64,000 nt of DNA from Coleophoma eucalyptorum. Taxonomy: Eukaryota; Ascomycota; Leotiomycetes; Helotiales; Dermateaceae. The notes beneath the pieces were generated by a model. That model was not told where the DNA came from, did no database searches, and was given only the letters and a program-made list of their open reading frames with translations. This document shows, one piece after another, positions 44,151 through 55,792 of this stretch. The stretch spans positions 1-64,000 of the forward strand of contig JALRME010000073.1 of NCBI GenBank assembly GCA_026120035.1, read 5' to 3'. Every line of letters starts with the position of its first letter. Positions within the stretch are counted from its first letter, which is position 1. The position numbers were made by a program, and so were the translations under genes.

Positions 44151-46300
44151 ATGTCAACTAACATGACGGAGCCCTCTCGAGCAGCGGCAGACCGTAGACG
44201 AAGAGGCACTGACTTTGTCACCAAGAACGCCTGTATGGAATGCAAAAGGAAACGAACCAAGGCTTGTATCCTCTCCACTGGTTTGAAAGCAAAAGCTTAT
44301 CACTCAGACAGTGCGATGGTCAGAACCCTTGCGCGAAATGCATCTCCCAAGACGTAGTATGCCATTACCAGGTATCGGTGCAGGTTAGCAAAGGGAACTT
44401 GAAGGCGGAGATCGAGCGGCTGCAGGATTATCAGCAATCGAGCGAGTTCGTCTTTGGCAAATTGGTCTCTGGGAATCACGTCGACTTCATCCTGCAAGAA
44501 CTAAAAAGTGGCAAGACCTTGTTGGATATACAGATCAGTCTTGGAGGGCCATTGTCGGAGGCACAGGCAAGCCGACACAGGTTACCGCCTTCCGAAATCT
44601 CGTCCACTGATGACTACTCTGAGAATGGTAGCCAGCAGTATAATCCCGATGGCGATAAGGAGGGGGTTGCTCAACAGAGTCTACCTATGCTCGACGGAGG
44701 CATCTCCGGCGATCAAGATACCGAACCAGAGCTTGGCACATATAAAGACGCAGAACCATGGACAACTGTAACATCAGACAATGATCTTATCGAGCATATT
44801 CTGTCGTTATATTCCTGCTGGGAATATCCTATCTTCGCTAGCTTTGCCATGCAACACTTTCGCACAGACTTCAAGGCAGGACGGCGCAGATATTGTTCGT
44901 CAATGCTTCTCAATGGCATTCTAGCTGTTGGGTGTCTGTTTGCGAACGGAACGAATGCTGACGTTAGCGGGGAAGCTTTCTTCGCTGAGGCAGAGCGGTT
45001 ATGGGCATTTTCTCAGAATAGCCCATCATTTACAACAATACATGCATTAGGTGTAATGTCGCTCTTTGAAGCCAGCCGTGGTAGGGACGCTCATAGCTTG
45101 TTCTACTCCGGACAGTCAATCCGAATGGCCGTTGAAATGGGCTTACACAATAAGGTTAAGGAGAATGAGATCATGACTGATATAGAGCGTGAAGTGCGCA
45201 GTGCCACTATATGGGGCGTTTTCATGTTAGACCTGTAGGTATACTTGTGCTGCTTGCATTTTCTGGGTATTGATATTTATTCTTCTTCTATTTAGAGCCT
45301 GGTCGACCGTCATGAGGCGCGTTCCTCACCTGAGTTTCCACAAGCTTCCCACAATACATCCCACTCGGCCTGAGCCAGAGGAGCACCGCAAATGGCTTCC
45401 ATATACTGGAGACGGGCTTGAAGTCGATGAAAGTCTGACGCAATTGAGCAATACTAGGACTATACACCTTGCTATGTGTAGTCTGTTTGAGATTGTGCAT
45501 GAATCACTATATACACATCATATTCCCGCAAGATTGCTCCGCAGTCAAGATGTTTTGAAGATCTATACGCGGTACTTGGCTTGGCTCGAGTCTCTGGACG
45601 ATGCCATACGACTAGGCGGGAACTCTACGCCCGCTGTCATTTTCATGCAGTTAGTATCCCATCGTCACATTTTAGCACTTACAATCCACGCCGGCGTCGA
45701 CTAACTCTAGCAAGCATTTTCTATCATTTCGCAATCCTTATAACTTTTAGCCCGTTTATCAAACTCCGCTTCATAGACTCCATCATCGTTCCACACGAGT
45801 TATGCAGCCAAGCCGTCAACACAATCCTCTCGCTTCTAAGCTCCTACCGACACCTCTACACCCTCCGCCGCACCCCCTGCTTTATCCCCTTGATCGCGCT
45901 CGCCTCCAATGCCATAGACCTAATCCGCATCCCTCCCCAGGCAATGCTCCAGAACATCGCCAACTTGCGCGAAATGGCCTTTTCGCATGTCTCCGCCGCC
46001 CGCGGCGCCGACGTCCTCGAACTCAAGGGCCAAGCGTACAGCACCCCGGCTGCTCTCGCTGCACAGGAAACTATTGCCGAACACGGGGGCCAGCGACGCG
46101 AATCGGTATCGGAAATTCTGAACGAGAGGTTCAAGACTTCCGTCGACATCTCCGCCGTCGTCGATTCGGATAGCTTCCTTGCGCCGCGTGCGGCGCAGCA
46201 GTCGATCTTTACGCCGTTCCCGAGCCAGGGGATGCCGGTGCGGGCGTTTGAGGAGCGCTTGAGGATGGCCGGGTTTGAGCAAATTAACTGGGAGGTGTAA
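44151..46300 (+). CDS. Zn2Cys6 transcription factor, 657 aa
   Basis: Model: join(44151..44261,44312..45234,45296..45649,45715..46300). The zinc cluster reads ACMECKRKRTK | CDGQNPCAKC...VCHY, split by a 50-nt intron whose donor is GC, not GT. The dimer/linker region follows (AEIERLQDYQQSSEFVFGKL). The middle homology domain has YSCWEYPIFASFAMQHF, SMLLNGILAVGCLFANG, VRSATIWGVFMLDLAW and the usual IFYHFAILITFSPFIKLRF. The last exon is clearly GC-richer than the rest of the window. Everything else about the gene looks intact. If the GC donor is a mutation and not used, the DNA-binding domain is lost. Confidence 0.75.
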
Positions 46301-46419
46301 ATTTATACATAGCTGTACGGTGCGTTTGGCTTGTGCAAGTTCTTGTGTATCAGACTTGCGATAGACTTATATAAGCCCTGACGCTCTCGAGCGGCCGTAT
46401 CACGTGGAATTTTCTTATT

Positions 46420-47611
46420 TGGCTTTTATGCCTTAGCATACTGGATTGAATGCTTAGGGGACCTCGGAAGATACAGGATGGCTATAGAAGACGACGATAT
46501 TGAGGACCGAGAAGTCTGGAAAGGCGTAGCACGTCATTGGTACTCAAATGCATCTGATAAGGCTCCTACAACTGGAAGGTGCTATCATCATCTAGCAATC
46601 CTTACACGTCAAAATCCTCTACAGCAACTCTTTTAAGTTACTTCGCAAAGTCTTTGTGTGTTCCGGATCCTTATACTTCAACTAGGGAGTCTATCTTAAC
46701 CCTTTTTGACCCTGTATAAGAGGACAGAGCTTAAGTTACCTCCTCTAGACACTGCATTTGTTACAGTACGTGGTCTACTCTTTACTAAGCAGGAACCCGA
46801 GAGATTCGATCCAACTCTAAACGAGTTTCTGATGCTTCTTAGTGATGACAACGAAGTTACTCAGAAGTTTTCAAAGCAAGGTTATCAAATTGCTATTACA
46901 AACATCATATCGATGCTTGGATTTGACTCCCAGCATACGATAAAAGAGGCATCTCCCGATACGTTCATTTTCGAGGAAGCCGAACGTGTCTACAATTATA
47001 CCCTAAAAGTCATCTTGAATAAGATCAATAACCCGGATATACTACCTTTCATCCACTTTACACTTGTGTTCCTATTATGGGCATCTCAACATACGACAGC
47101 AATAAGGCTTACAGAAGAAAATTCGCCATGGGAGTCGTTAGTAAAACTTCTTAATTTGTTACTAGCTTCCTATAGTACGCCTGAAAGAATTGAGAGTGAC
47201 AAATTCCCAATACCAGAAAAGGACGAAAAAGCTTCGTATGGCACGTCGGACAGGACTGTTAGTGACGAATTCTCCATACCAGGAAAGGGGGGGAAAGCTT
47301 ACTATGGAACGTCGGATAGGACTAACAGTGACAAACTTCCAATTCCAGAAAAAGACGAAAAAAGGCCATTACCAGAGGACTTTGCTGTCCGGGGATTACC
47401 ATGGGCTAACAAATACTTCCCAGATGATTGGTTTAATGGGAATCTTGACGAGGCAGAGAAATACCACGAGCAGCCATCAATGATGATATGTAGACTAGAG
47501 CGTATACTTTTTCTCGCGCGCCGATTTGCCGCCGAAAGTGGAACGTGGAATAAATATCATCGTCAGGAAGGCTTTACAATGGTCAAAAGTGCGCCTACAG
47601 AAACAAATTAG
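46420..47611 (+). pseudogene. 5'-truncated Est1-type (DNA/RNA-binding) protein gene
   Basis: Similarity starts inside the gene with YWIECLGDLGRYRMAIEDDD and VARHWYSNASDKAPTTGRCY, typical of fungal Est1/EBS1-like TPR proteins. After LQQLF a 5-bp insertion (TTTTA-AGTTA-CTTC) shifts the frame; it resumes YFAKSLCVPDPYTSTRES, then shifts again near 46.70 kb. A long open frame follows to 47611 with the family C-terminus (FAVRGLPWANKYFPDDWF, ICRLERILFLARRFA). A 22-aa repeat lies within it (47185-47370). The true N-terminus is absent. Such proteins relate to telomerase recruitment or mRNA decay factors, but fungal accessory copies are of unknown role. Confidence 0.75.
47185..47370 (+). repeat. 66-bp coding tandem repeat
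   Basis: Two copies and a partial third of a 22-codon unit (SDKFPIPEKDEK...YGTSDRT) inside the Est1-type pseudogene. Confidence 0.85.
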
Positions 47612-47800
47612 CTCGGGATTAATGAAAATTGAAAAGAAAATTGAATTGGTTCCAAATCTATACAGAGCCAACTGCATTTTTGAGACCATAGAAAACATGT
47701 ATAGATATAATAAATCTTATTTTAAGTTGATATCACTTTTGATACCTGGTCACGAGCCACTACCGGAAAATGAACTGCCTACAAAGCCACAAAGTGCTAC

Positions 47801-49130
47801 TCAGGCGATGATTATCGAGGTACAATGCCCTTCGTAGTAGGTACGGCGGCCTTGCTTCATATCTAGTTCTAGTAAAAACTCGGGATCGCTCTCATTACTC
47901 AGTCTACGACTCGTGACCTCTACACTCCTAGCTACCAAAATATGGTCCTCGAATAGTTGGGTGGCGGGTTTTGCCAGTTTGGGTCTACCAAGCGAAGGAA
48001 GTGCCGGTAAGCAAGCACACACCACGGCAACATGAACCTCGATTGTGCTCCAGTATCCCAATGAAACATAGTCCCCTCACTAGCTTAGTCAAATAGACTA
48101 CAGAAGGTATTGCATACTTACAAGTGAAATTGTTTGTGTTTGCAAATTCTATCAAAGACCTAAGCCGGAGGGCGCTAACGATGGTAACGCTTGGTCGTTA
48201 GCGATTATTAATCTTCTTACATCGCACAACTTACAATAGTCCGAGACTAAACACAAGTATCAATCGCAACTTTTCCCCCGATGATACAACCAGTCTTGCA
48301 AGTTCTGGCAATGGAAGAGCAAGGATTATGAGATCTAGGAAGATGTTTGTTGCGGCGCTCGTCCAACCGGCAATGTTAACGTCGCTACAGCTGTAGTGAT
48401 ATTCCCGGAGCCAGCCTTGCCACGCTGCTCGCACTGGTGAGCATTGGAAGATGGAGACGAGGACGAAAGAAACACCTGAACAGGCATTGATTACGATAAG
48501 TACTCTTACAGCTCGTCTGAAGCTCTGCTTCTGGAATATACGCAGATAGAAGAGCAAAACCGAGAGCTTGATTAGAGCAAGGCTCGCAATATACAGGGCC
48601 TCATCAATATAGTATATCTAAGTACCGTGAGTTGCAACTCAATCATGATGTAAGAATATCTTACTTTGAGCACATATGTGATATTACCAACGGGCACGTC
48701 CCAAGCGTCTCTTCCGAGTCCATGTTTTGCTACTAGAAATTGTTAATATCCAGTTCCGGGTCTAAGAAGGGCTCACTTACACACAACAGAAAATATCGAA
48801 AGTGGAGTTACAAAAACCTGGCTTTTGTTACTCTTCTTGTAGCACTTAGAAAACAAGCAGGATTACCATAGCAATAAGTATGACCCAATCATCAACCTTG
48901 AATTGACGGTTTAACAGCCTCGCAAGTATCCTTAGCGCACAAGCTATAGTCGCCACTGAAAATCCGACGATACCGATAATTAAAACAGGCCGGGAGTGAT
49001 CCCGTGGCTTAGTGCCACAGGACAGCTCTCCAAGTTTGCGAAATGCTACATCTCTTAGCACGCGTACTGAACTTGGGAGAATGGATGCTTGCTTAGAGCC
49101 TCTCTTGTCGTGCAGTAGTCTGATATGCAC
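47801..49130 (-). CDS. fungal rhodopsin-domain (Pth11/SAT4-like) membrane protein, 364 aa
   Basis: Model: complement(join(47801..48075,48122..48189,48235..48617,48665..48732,48781..48817,48867..49130)). All introns are 45-49 nt. Membrane helices are visible (VLIIGIVGFSVATIACALRI, VDDWVILIAM, DEALYIASLALIKLSVLLFY, IAGWTSAATNIFLDLIILAL) with family hallmarks: HGLGRDAWDVP, FQCSPVRAAW and YWSTIEVHVAVVCACLPALP. The C-tail is cytosolic and charged. Members are seven-helix surface proteins linked to host sensing or of unknown ligand. The start at 49130 is the first in-frame ATG, but the N-terminal 40 residues are unusual, so the true start may be nearer residue 40. Confidence 0.8.
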
Positions 49131-50003
49131 CCGAACAAGGTCGCATTTTTATCTGATACAACGGCGGCGCACAGTTGTTGAGTATTCGAAGAAAGATACA
49201 CTCCACTGTCCCATAAGCAATTCTTCTAGGAGAACGTCAGTATCTAAGAGAACATGCTGCACGATTACTTACTGCGCACAAAGGCAAATCCACTGGCGTC
49301 ATTTCAAGATCACGCATAGTGCTTTTAAGAACAGCCAAAATGTGCAGCCATCTATTCTAGATATAGAATTCAGCAAGCACCTTGAATCAAAGAAGTGCAT
49401 TGCTAAATTAGGGGCATCTTATTTAGGACGAGCCGCCGGGATGATTCTTGTTCTCTAAATCGGACCTTGCCTATTTAACGTCGGATAGATATGAATACAA
49501 CTGGCTTAACATACAAAAGCCGCAATAAAATCTTCACTTGCGTTTGTCGCTCCTTTCTTAATGGAAAAAGAGCAATAACGTGATATATTTCTTGTGGATG
49601 TATCGAGTTCCACTTTCTAGGAAGGATGTATGACGGTGAAACAAACGCAAATAAAGGGCCAAAAATCATTTGTCCTACAGGGGCTACAAAAAGACAACGT
49701 TTGAGAAGAAATAGGCTATTAATTATAAACATCCAAAGGCTGTAACTAAATGGATCGTGACTGTATTAGAAATTGCGTCCATCTCTAGTAAGTTATTGTA
49801 GTGGCTTTTTAAAAAGTGATGAAACAGTGCTTCTTAATTTTAAAATCCCTAGGCTTAATTCGTTCTTCTTCATACTATGCCATATCAATCAACCCCCATG
49901 TCTTATTTACAGTCAGGTTTGCTAGCCAGATATTTACTTCTGCCCCGCTATCTTCAAGGTTCGCCTTCCGCAAGAATGCATGCTATAATCGAAATCAATA
50001 TGC
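49131..50003. other. no supported gene
   Basis: About 870 bp between two minus-strand genes. No exon recognised. Confidence 0.5.
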
Positions 50004-50960
50004 TTAATTATGAAAAGGAGAGGCTCTACGAACTGGTGCGAGATCCTGGGCAGACACGGTCGAGGTGTTACGCAAGAAATCCCTGGCTTCGTCCGAAATA
50101 CGCTCTGGACAAGAGAATGTGAGTGTTGCCCGCTCCTCAGAGCAGGGGGCTATCGTAGATCTATGTTCTAGCATTTCCAGCAGCAGTTTGCCTAGTGCCC
50201 AGACATCCTCATCATTTCCAGGCAAAGCCGATCCATGCGCCTCAGAAGCTCGATGAACACCTGCTGCTGAGGCTTTAGCGAGCAAAAGATTGTAGGTCGT
50301 GGCTCTTACCTAATTTCACAGAACCTTCTATTGTAAAATACACTCTCGAGCATTCGATATGCCCATGGATCATACTCTTCGATGCCAGAAATAGAATCGC
50401 TTGCAAAACCTAGAGCTGGTTAGAGGCCACACCAACGTTCATGTATGACCACAGACCTCGGAGCACACTTTAGCTGCTTGAGATTCTGCGAATGATAAAG
50501 TCGCTTTCAGGATGTCGTCAAGCGATATATGCATCATCTCGTACACGTAATAGCAATGTGTATCATCTAGAAATACTTCATGGATTGGTACTATATTTTC
50601 GTGGCGAAGGTTCAGGAGTTCTTGCGTTATAGCCGTATCAACATGTCGGGGGGTAGTAGAGATAAACCTTAGATTACTAGGGTGATCTATGTTATAAGAA
50701 CCAAAGTTGGTTCCATCTTCCCCAAGTTCAAGCAGCATTTGATAATGATTCCAAGGACTGTCGTGCTTGATAGCCTTTACTTGCACGCGCTCAAGGACCC
50801 TAGAGGACTTTTGAGGCATGAACCGGAAATTTAAGCCAATGGTCGACTTCGGAGGCAATATTTTCGTAGCTGGTTCGGGAACCGAAACATTCCGAGCTGG
50901 TTCTCTGGTAAAGTCTATCTCTGCCGGCGGAAAGACGGTCCTACGTTTTTCGTCCAGCAT
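50004..50960 (-). CDS. pseudokinase, 290 aa
   Basis: Model: complement(join(50004..50272,50310..50409,50457..50960)). The protein-kinase fold is recognisable: VKAIKHDS for the VAIK strand, LLNLRHENIVPIHEVF, YVYEMMHISLDDIL hinge, DVWALGKLLLEML for helix F, and EARDFLRNTS near the end. Catalytic residues are gone: the HRD loop reads IHGHIECSRVYF and the DFG region GSVKLASAA. It is therefore a pseudokinase, probably a scaffold. The middle exon of 100 nt has the same size and phase as in the gene at 55793. Intron 2 is only 37 nt. The C-terminus is shorter than in the paralogue; a missed last exon is possible. Confidence 0.65.
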
Positions 50961-51083
50961 TGTAGAGGACCAGTTAAAGATTCAATTTCTTCTCGCCCAC
51001 AGGAGGGCACTGTTATACTTGTCTCGCTTAGAGGCGGTTTCTTAAATAAGAGTTTCAAATTAAGAGTTACAAATTAACGGTCA

Positions 51084-53390
51084 CTAGTGTTCCACTAGTG
51101 TTCCACTAGTGTTACTAGGCAGATTGTACGATTCCTGTTCACTAACGTCTCCCATTTTGCGCTTGAGTGAGGGTGCAACAGTAGAGTTACTGGGCTCTGT
51201 ATGTGGATTGTCCGGAATGGAGGTTTGCGGCCCCCCTGGCTCGAATAACATCCCGCCCATCTTAAAATTGTTGATTTTACGAGCCTTATGTCCCCGCTGT
51301 ACTCTATTAAACCTTGGTACGCACCTGATCTGATACTTGTTCTCGCTTAGATATTTATAGCAATCCTCCACTCCTGTCATTACTCGGTGCCCTTCTTTTT
51401 TGATATGGAAGGAGTATCTTGGCCATAGTTGTCCAGCTGTCTCATACACCACTTTTTGGGTCTTTTCTGTTTCCCTCAGCACTTTTAGGCTTTTGTATTC
51501 GTAAAAGATGACAGTGGTATTCTCATCCTCCCTTGCGGCAGTGGTACTCTCATCCTCCCTTGCGGCAGTGGTATTCTCATCCTCCCTTGCGGCAGTGGTA
51601 GTCTCATCCTCCCTTGCGGCAGTGGTACTCTCATCCCCCCTTGCGGCAGTGGTACTCTCATCCTCCCATAGGGCTTTGAGTGTGTTGTCACTTCCTAGAA
51701 ATGAACTGAGGACAGACAGCTTGACGAATAGAGATGTAATAAATCGATTTTGAAATTTGTGCAGATACAACTCGACGATATTGTCTAGGAAGATGTGTTT
51801 CATATCTAATTGCTGGTCGGCATGAAAAGGACGCCCGCATCTCTGAACTAAGCTTTGATCTTTGATGTTGGTGACCATTAAGCCTGCAGTATGGCTCTTA
51901 CTTGACTTTTCAGTGTTCCCAACGGAGCTGAGTTTACGTATCTCTGGAGAGTCAAACCCTAGATTTTGGGCGCAACTGGCAAAACTTTTTTTAAGACCAC
52001 TTTTAGGCTCAAGTATGGTAGGCTTAGGCCCGTCGGGATCTTTTCGGCAAGCAATATTAACCATTGAAGGGAAGTTGCGTGCAGCATTAAGCCAGAGCTG
52101 CAAGTAGGACATTTCAAAGTGGTAGTTCTGCGGACATCCTACGCTTGTAAATTGCAATTCATCATCCTGCTTGAGAAGAAGGTCGCTATTTGGTGGTGCG
52201 AGATAGATCCTTCGGAATGCCTGGTAGACAGTCTCCGACTTTTGTAGTGTAACGAGCATCTTCATTGCATTCGCACAAGGCTCTAGGTATTTAGTGTCCT
52301 CGCAAAATGTCGAGAGGGATGGGATAAGCTGGTTAATTGAGAGGATATTGCGCATGATTCTGTCCCTACTATCAGCATCTACGACAGATGGAAACAATCT
52401 GTTCTCGGTCATCTCTCGACGGATAAAGTCTGCATCCTCAGTCGATGCGCGAGGTGCTCTAAGCTCAAGCGCTTCAACCGTAGCCTGATCTACTCGATTC
52501 ATGATCGATTTATCACTACCAGTGATTGTTTGCCATACTGAGCGGATCCTGCGGAGATAATTCAATAGCTCCTGTTCATATGGTAAGAATGCTGTCTTTA
52601 AATCTAGGATACACTCACCTCGTCACACTTCAGGATCCGGTATCGTCGTATAGGCCCAATAAGAAATTTCGGCCATAATCCTTTCACCTCGAGCAATTCG
52701 TCCAGCACTTTTTCAAAGCCATCCTTCTTTAACCATCGTCTAACATTAGTGGCTTTCCCTGGAGAGAGGCGTGCCCACCAAGTAGACTCGCTGAGAGGAT
52801 CTTCCACCTTATGATAATAGCGAATATGGCGGAAGATGTCTCCATCGCAATAATTGTTGGAATTAGAGAAACACTCTCGTAGGTGGTTCTGTAGTCTGCC
52901 AGACACATCTGAGTTCCGGGTCAGTAGCTTTCTCGGCGTAGGTTTATATCGTCGTATACGCACGGTCTGAATACAACTTTACAACCCACCATGCCTCCCC
53001 CGAAAAGAACCGCCTTGCAGCCGCTATTCGACGTTGGCCATATAGACAAAGCAACTTCTGGCCCGCTGGAAATCTTAAGTACGGCGGCAGATCATTAGAG
53101 ACGAGGTCGTCTAAGCGAATACCTGATATTGCAAGCGCGGCTTGAAGATCAGACCTGGAAATAAGAGCTGTCACGTGATTACCCTCTTCTAGACGACGGC
53201 ATCCTTCTAATTCAAATATTCGCACAAGCCTTTTAACATCCTTCTCCTGTCGAGTGTGCCCGGGCTCTAGGTCGGTGTTATAGAAAAGGTTATCGATGTT
53301 CAAACGTGCCGTGCCAAGGTAGTTCTGACGCCGTTCTCGGCTCAGCTCCTCGTCTTCTAAGGCGGCGTTGCGTGAGCGTTGTTCAGCCAT
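51084..53390 (-). CDS. DUF3723 family protein, 734 aa
   Basis: Model: complement(join(51084..52571,52619..52908,52964..53390)). The N-terminal 300 residues carry the DUF3723 hallmarks: RLVRIFELEGCRRLEEGNHV, LPPYLRFPAGQKLLCLYGQR, WWVVKLYSD, CDGDIFRHIRYY. Intron 1 (55 nt, GTGCGT donor, CTGAC branch) and intron 2 (47 nt, GTGAGT) both restore frame. Residues about 595-650 consist of a 10-aa acidic repeat (STTAAREDE core, six copies). The C-terminus is basic then acidic (RGHKARKINNFKMGG). DUF3723 proteins are fungal, multi-copy and of unknown function; the GQR/YSD layout resembles ParB-like folds, but that is only an impression. Confidence 0.8.
51513..51670 (-). repeat. 30-bp coding minisatellite
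   Basis: Six copies of a 30-bp unit (CTCATCCTCCCTTGCGGCAG on the plus strand) inside the DUF3723 gene. Both strands stay open through it, giving spurious antisense frames. Confidence 0.9.
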
Positions 53391-53700
53391 TATTGTTCTT
53401 GCAAACCTTTCGCGGGAAAGGCTGTTTAAGTGAAGTTTTAACTAAGCCTTAAACAAGACACAGAAAAGGCGTCCTAGATAGGCTTGTGTCATGACTAGTG
53501 CAAATATGGGTCTCCAGATTAGGCACAGCACAGTTGAATCCCCAGATGAGCAGCTCAAGAAAAGAACCTTCGAATTTTAGAAAATGAATTCTATCCACTT
53601 CTTAAAGCTAGCAGAGCAGCAAGCAAGACAGAGAATACGCTCGCGTACAGAATATTTCAACCTAGTTTCCAATCCTTACTCTCCTGATGAAGATCACTAT
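53391..53700. other. no supported gene
   Basis: 310 bp upstream of the DUF3723 gene and downstream of the ferric reductase gene. Nothing recognised. Confidence 0.5.
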
Positions 53701-55481
53701 CTATAGCGGTTCAAATGGGAGTTCCTTAATGTGGATCTCTGGTCTTCCCCGCTCCATCATGTTTTGTACTACTTTACGAGCTTCGTTTTTGATCCGTCTC
53801 TTTGTACATACTAAGTGGTCATTAATTTCGATCATGAATGCCGAATCCTCAGTCCTCTTACATGAAACCACACTCCTGCCTTTCCTAGTAGACAGCTCTG
53901 ACCGGATGATCTTTTCCGTAGGAAAGCTTTCATAAGTGATCTTAATTCGGCCGTGCTTACCCCCCTCTCCACTCATGCCATATTGCACGCCTGGGGTTAT
54001 GAAATGATTACAAACATAGATGTTGATATCAAGGACCTATGATTATCAGTGATTGATCCTCTTCGTTCATGTGCCTCACATATTGCGTGTCCTCTAAAAG
54101 TAAGTCCGTCATCCAATTCCCAACCCAGAGCATGTGACCTACAGTCTCTATTAGTAAAAAGAAATGCATCGAAAAACTATGATACCGACTCTCTGATTCA
54201 ATCTCCCAGAATAGAGCAATCCTTCGAGCCTTGATGTCGTAAGCATGGTACCCGTGAAGTAGTTGTTTCATGTACGGCACTTGTCCGGCAATACCAATGC
54301 CTGTCGCTAGTAGCAGAACGGTGCCGTAGTTGTCAAGTCTGATCTCCCCTCCAAAAGGCCCCTCGATCAGTGCGCGCATCTCAATATGGTGTTGTCCTGG
54401 AATGTCGAGACCAGCAGATTGTTGTCGTCTTGACCCTGTAGCCGGGATTTGTCCATTTGAACGAGATGTCAGTGCTCGAGAAAAGCCTCTTTGAGATTGA
54501 ATAATGAAAACCACGACATCCCCCCCGTCAAGATCCTTGTACCACCAAGCCACCAGATATGGGTGAGACTGCACACAGGAGCTATAGCTCAGGCCTGGAA
54601 TGCAGAGGTAAATATATTGACCGGCACGATAGCTCCACGGTCGGGCAATTCTCAGGTGAACTTGAACTCCATTAGGCACTGTCCAGATTACGGCTCTGCA
54701 CTGGTGTAGACCGCGCTGGAAGCTACGAATAAGTGTGTGACAAATTCGGAGAACCCATAGTAGTACCAAGGTACTGGACATGACTAGTAAGAATATCGTC
54801 GGAGCAGCAGTCACTTTCCTAGGGACATGAACCCAAACTCCTGCAACAATGACTCCTGCCAGCACCTGGTGACACCTTAGGAAGCTCTCGTACATATACC
54901 TTCTGACTACCCACAAGGATGAAAAACATATTGTAACCAACGCTACAAGGGCCTATATCGTATCACATAAGCGTTCGCATTCATATGATCGAAAAACATA
55001 CCACCACTGAAGCAATCTGTGAAGTATCTTGCATATCAGGCATTTTGGCAATCATCTCCAATATAGCATGCAGACATGCCTCTAGAAGCACCACTCTTGC
55101 TATCCAACGATGGATGCGATTGTATGTCTCGAAGCCAACATTGCCACCGTCGGCAAATATGTTCATATGTCCACCTAGCGCCAACGGAACAAGATTGACT
55201 GATGATACCAATGCACTTTGCTTCGAGAAGCTTGCTCGAGAACTTGCACCCACGCAAATACAAACGACATTGCCTCCTAGGAAGGCTAAGATGATCGATA
55301 TAGTAAGCCAGGTTGTAGAACCTAGTATGTATTTATGAATGCGTTTGTAAAAAAAGTATTTGTAAAAGTAGAAGGTAGCAAACTTCCTTATTGCTTGAGA
55401 TATCTGTTTTTTTAGAATCAGAGCGAAAACGATAGCAGCGGCAGCGGCGATGGCTACAGAATACCACTGGTAGTTATCCAT
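53701..55481 (-). CDS. ferric/cupric reductase (FRE-type), 561 aa
   Basis: Model: complement(join(53701..53990,54037..54952,55002..55481)). A plasma-membrane metalloreductase moving electrons from NADPH through FAD and haem to extracellular iron or copper. The N-terminus has a membrane helix (SVAIAAAAAIVFALIL). Haem ligands are visible as two His pairs 14 residues apart: HRWIARVVLLEACLH and HQVLAGVIVAGVWVH. The FAD site is RAGQYIYLCIPGL with HPYLVAWW; the NAD site is LLLATGIGIAGQVPYMKQLL. The last exon gives the family C-terminus (KVVQNMMERG...IKELPFEPL). Introns are 49 and 46 nt. At 561 aa it is within the family range. No siderophore or permease gene is adjacent. Confidence 0.85.
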
Positions 55482-55792
55482 TGGCTGTTGGGAGTAACGA
55501 GACTCAGGAAGATAAAACGGAGAAGATCCTTCAAAGCTCTCTGCTACCGGAATTTAGCTTCGGTCAAAACAACTATTCTGGCACAACTCTCTTAATCAGG
55601 CTGGGTTGGACACTGTGCCTTGGAATTGATTGCTAGCAACGTCATCTCCCTTGAAGGTCCTGAAATAGCGATCGTCCAAATTAAGAGTTTGATATCCAGG
55701 AGTTATGCTCTGCTACCAAAGATTAAAACAAAAACCATCCTTAGACGCAGCTCAAGACTGTGACTTGCATTTCATATTTGGTTTAATGAAGG
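55482..55792. other. divergent promoter region
   Basis: 310 bp between the ferric reductase (minus) and the pseudokinase (plus). No clear GATA or other site cluster was identified by eye. Confidence 0.4.

Noticed and set aside
45802..46282. Several overlapping frames in the GC-rich end of the Zn2Cys6 gene
   Set aside because: High G+C removes stops in all frames; only the annotated frame matches the family and splice sites.
51485..51753. Antisense repeat proteins inside the DUF3723 gene
   Set aside because: Repeat shadows of the 30-bp unit; no start context or domains.
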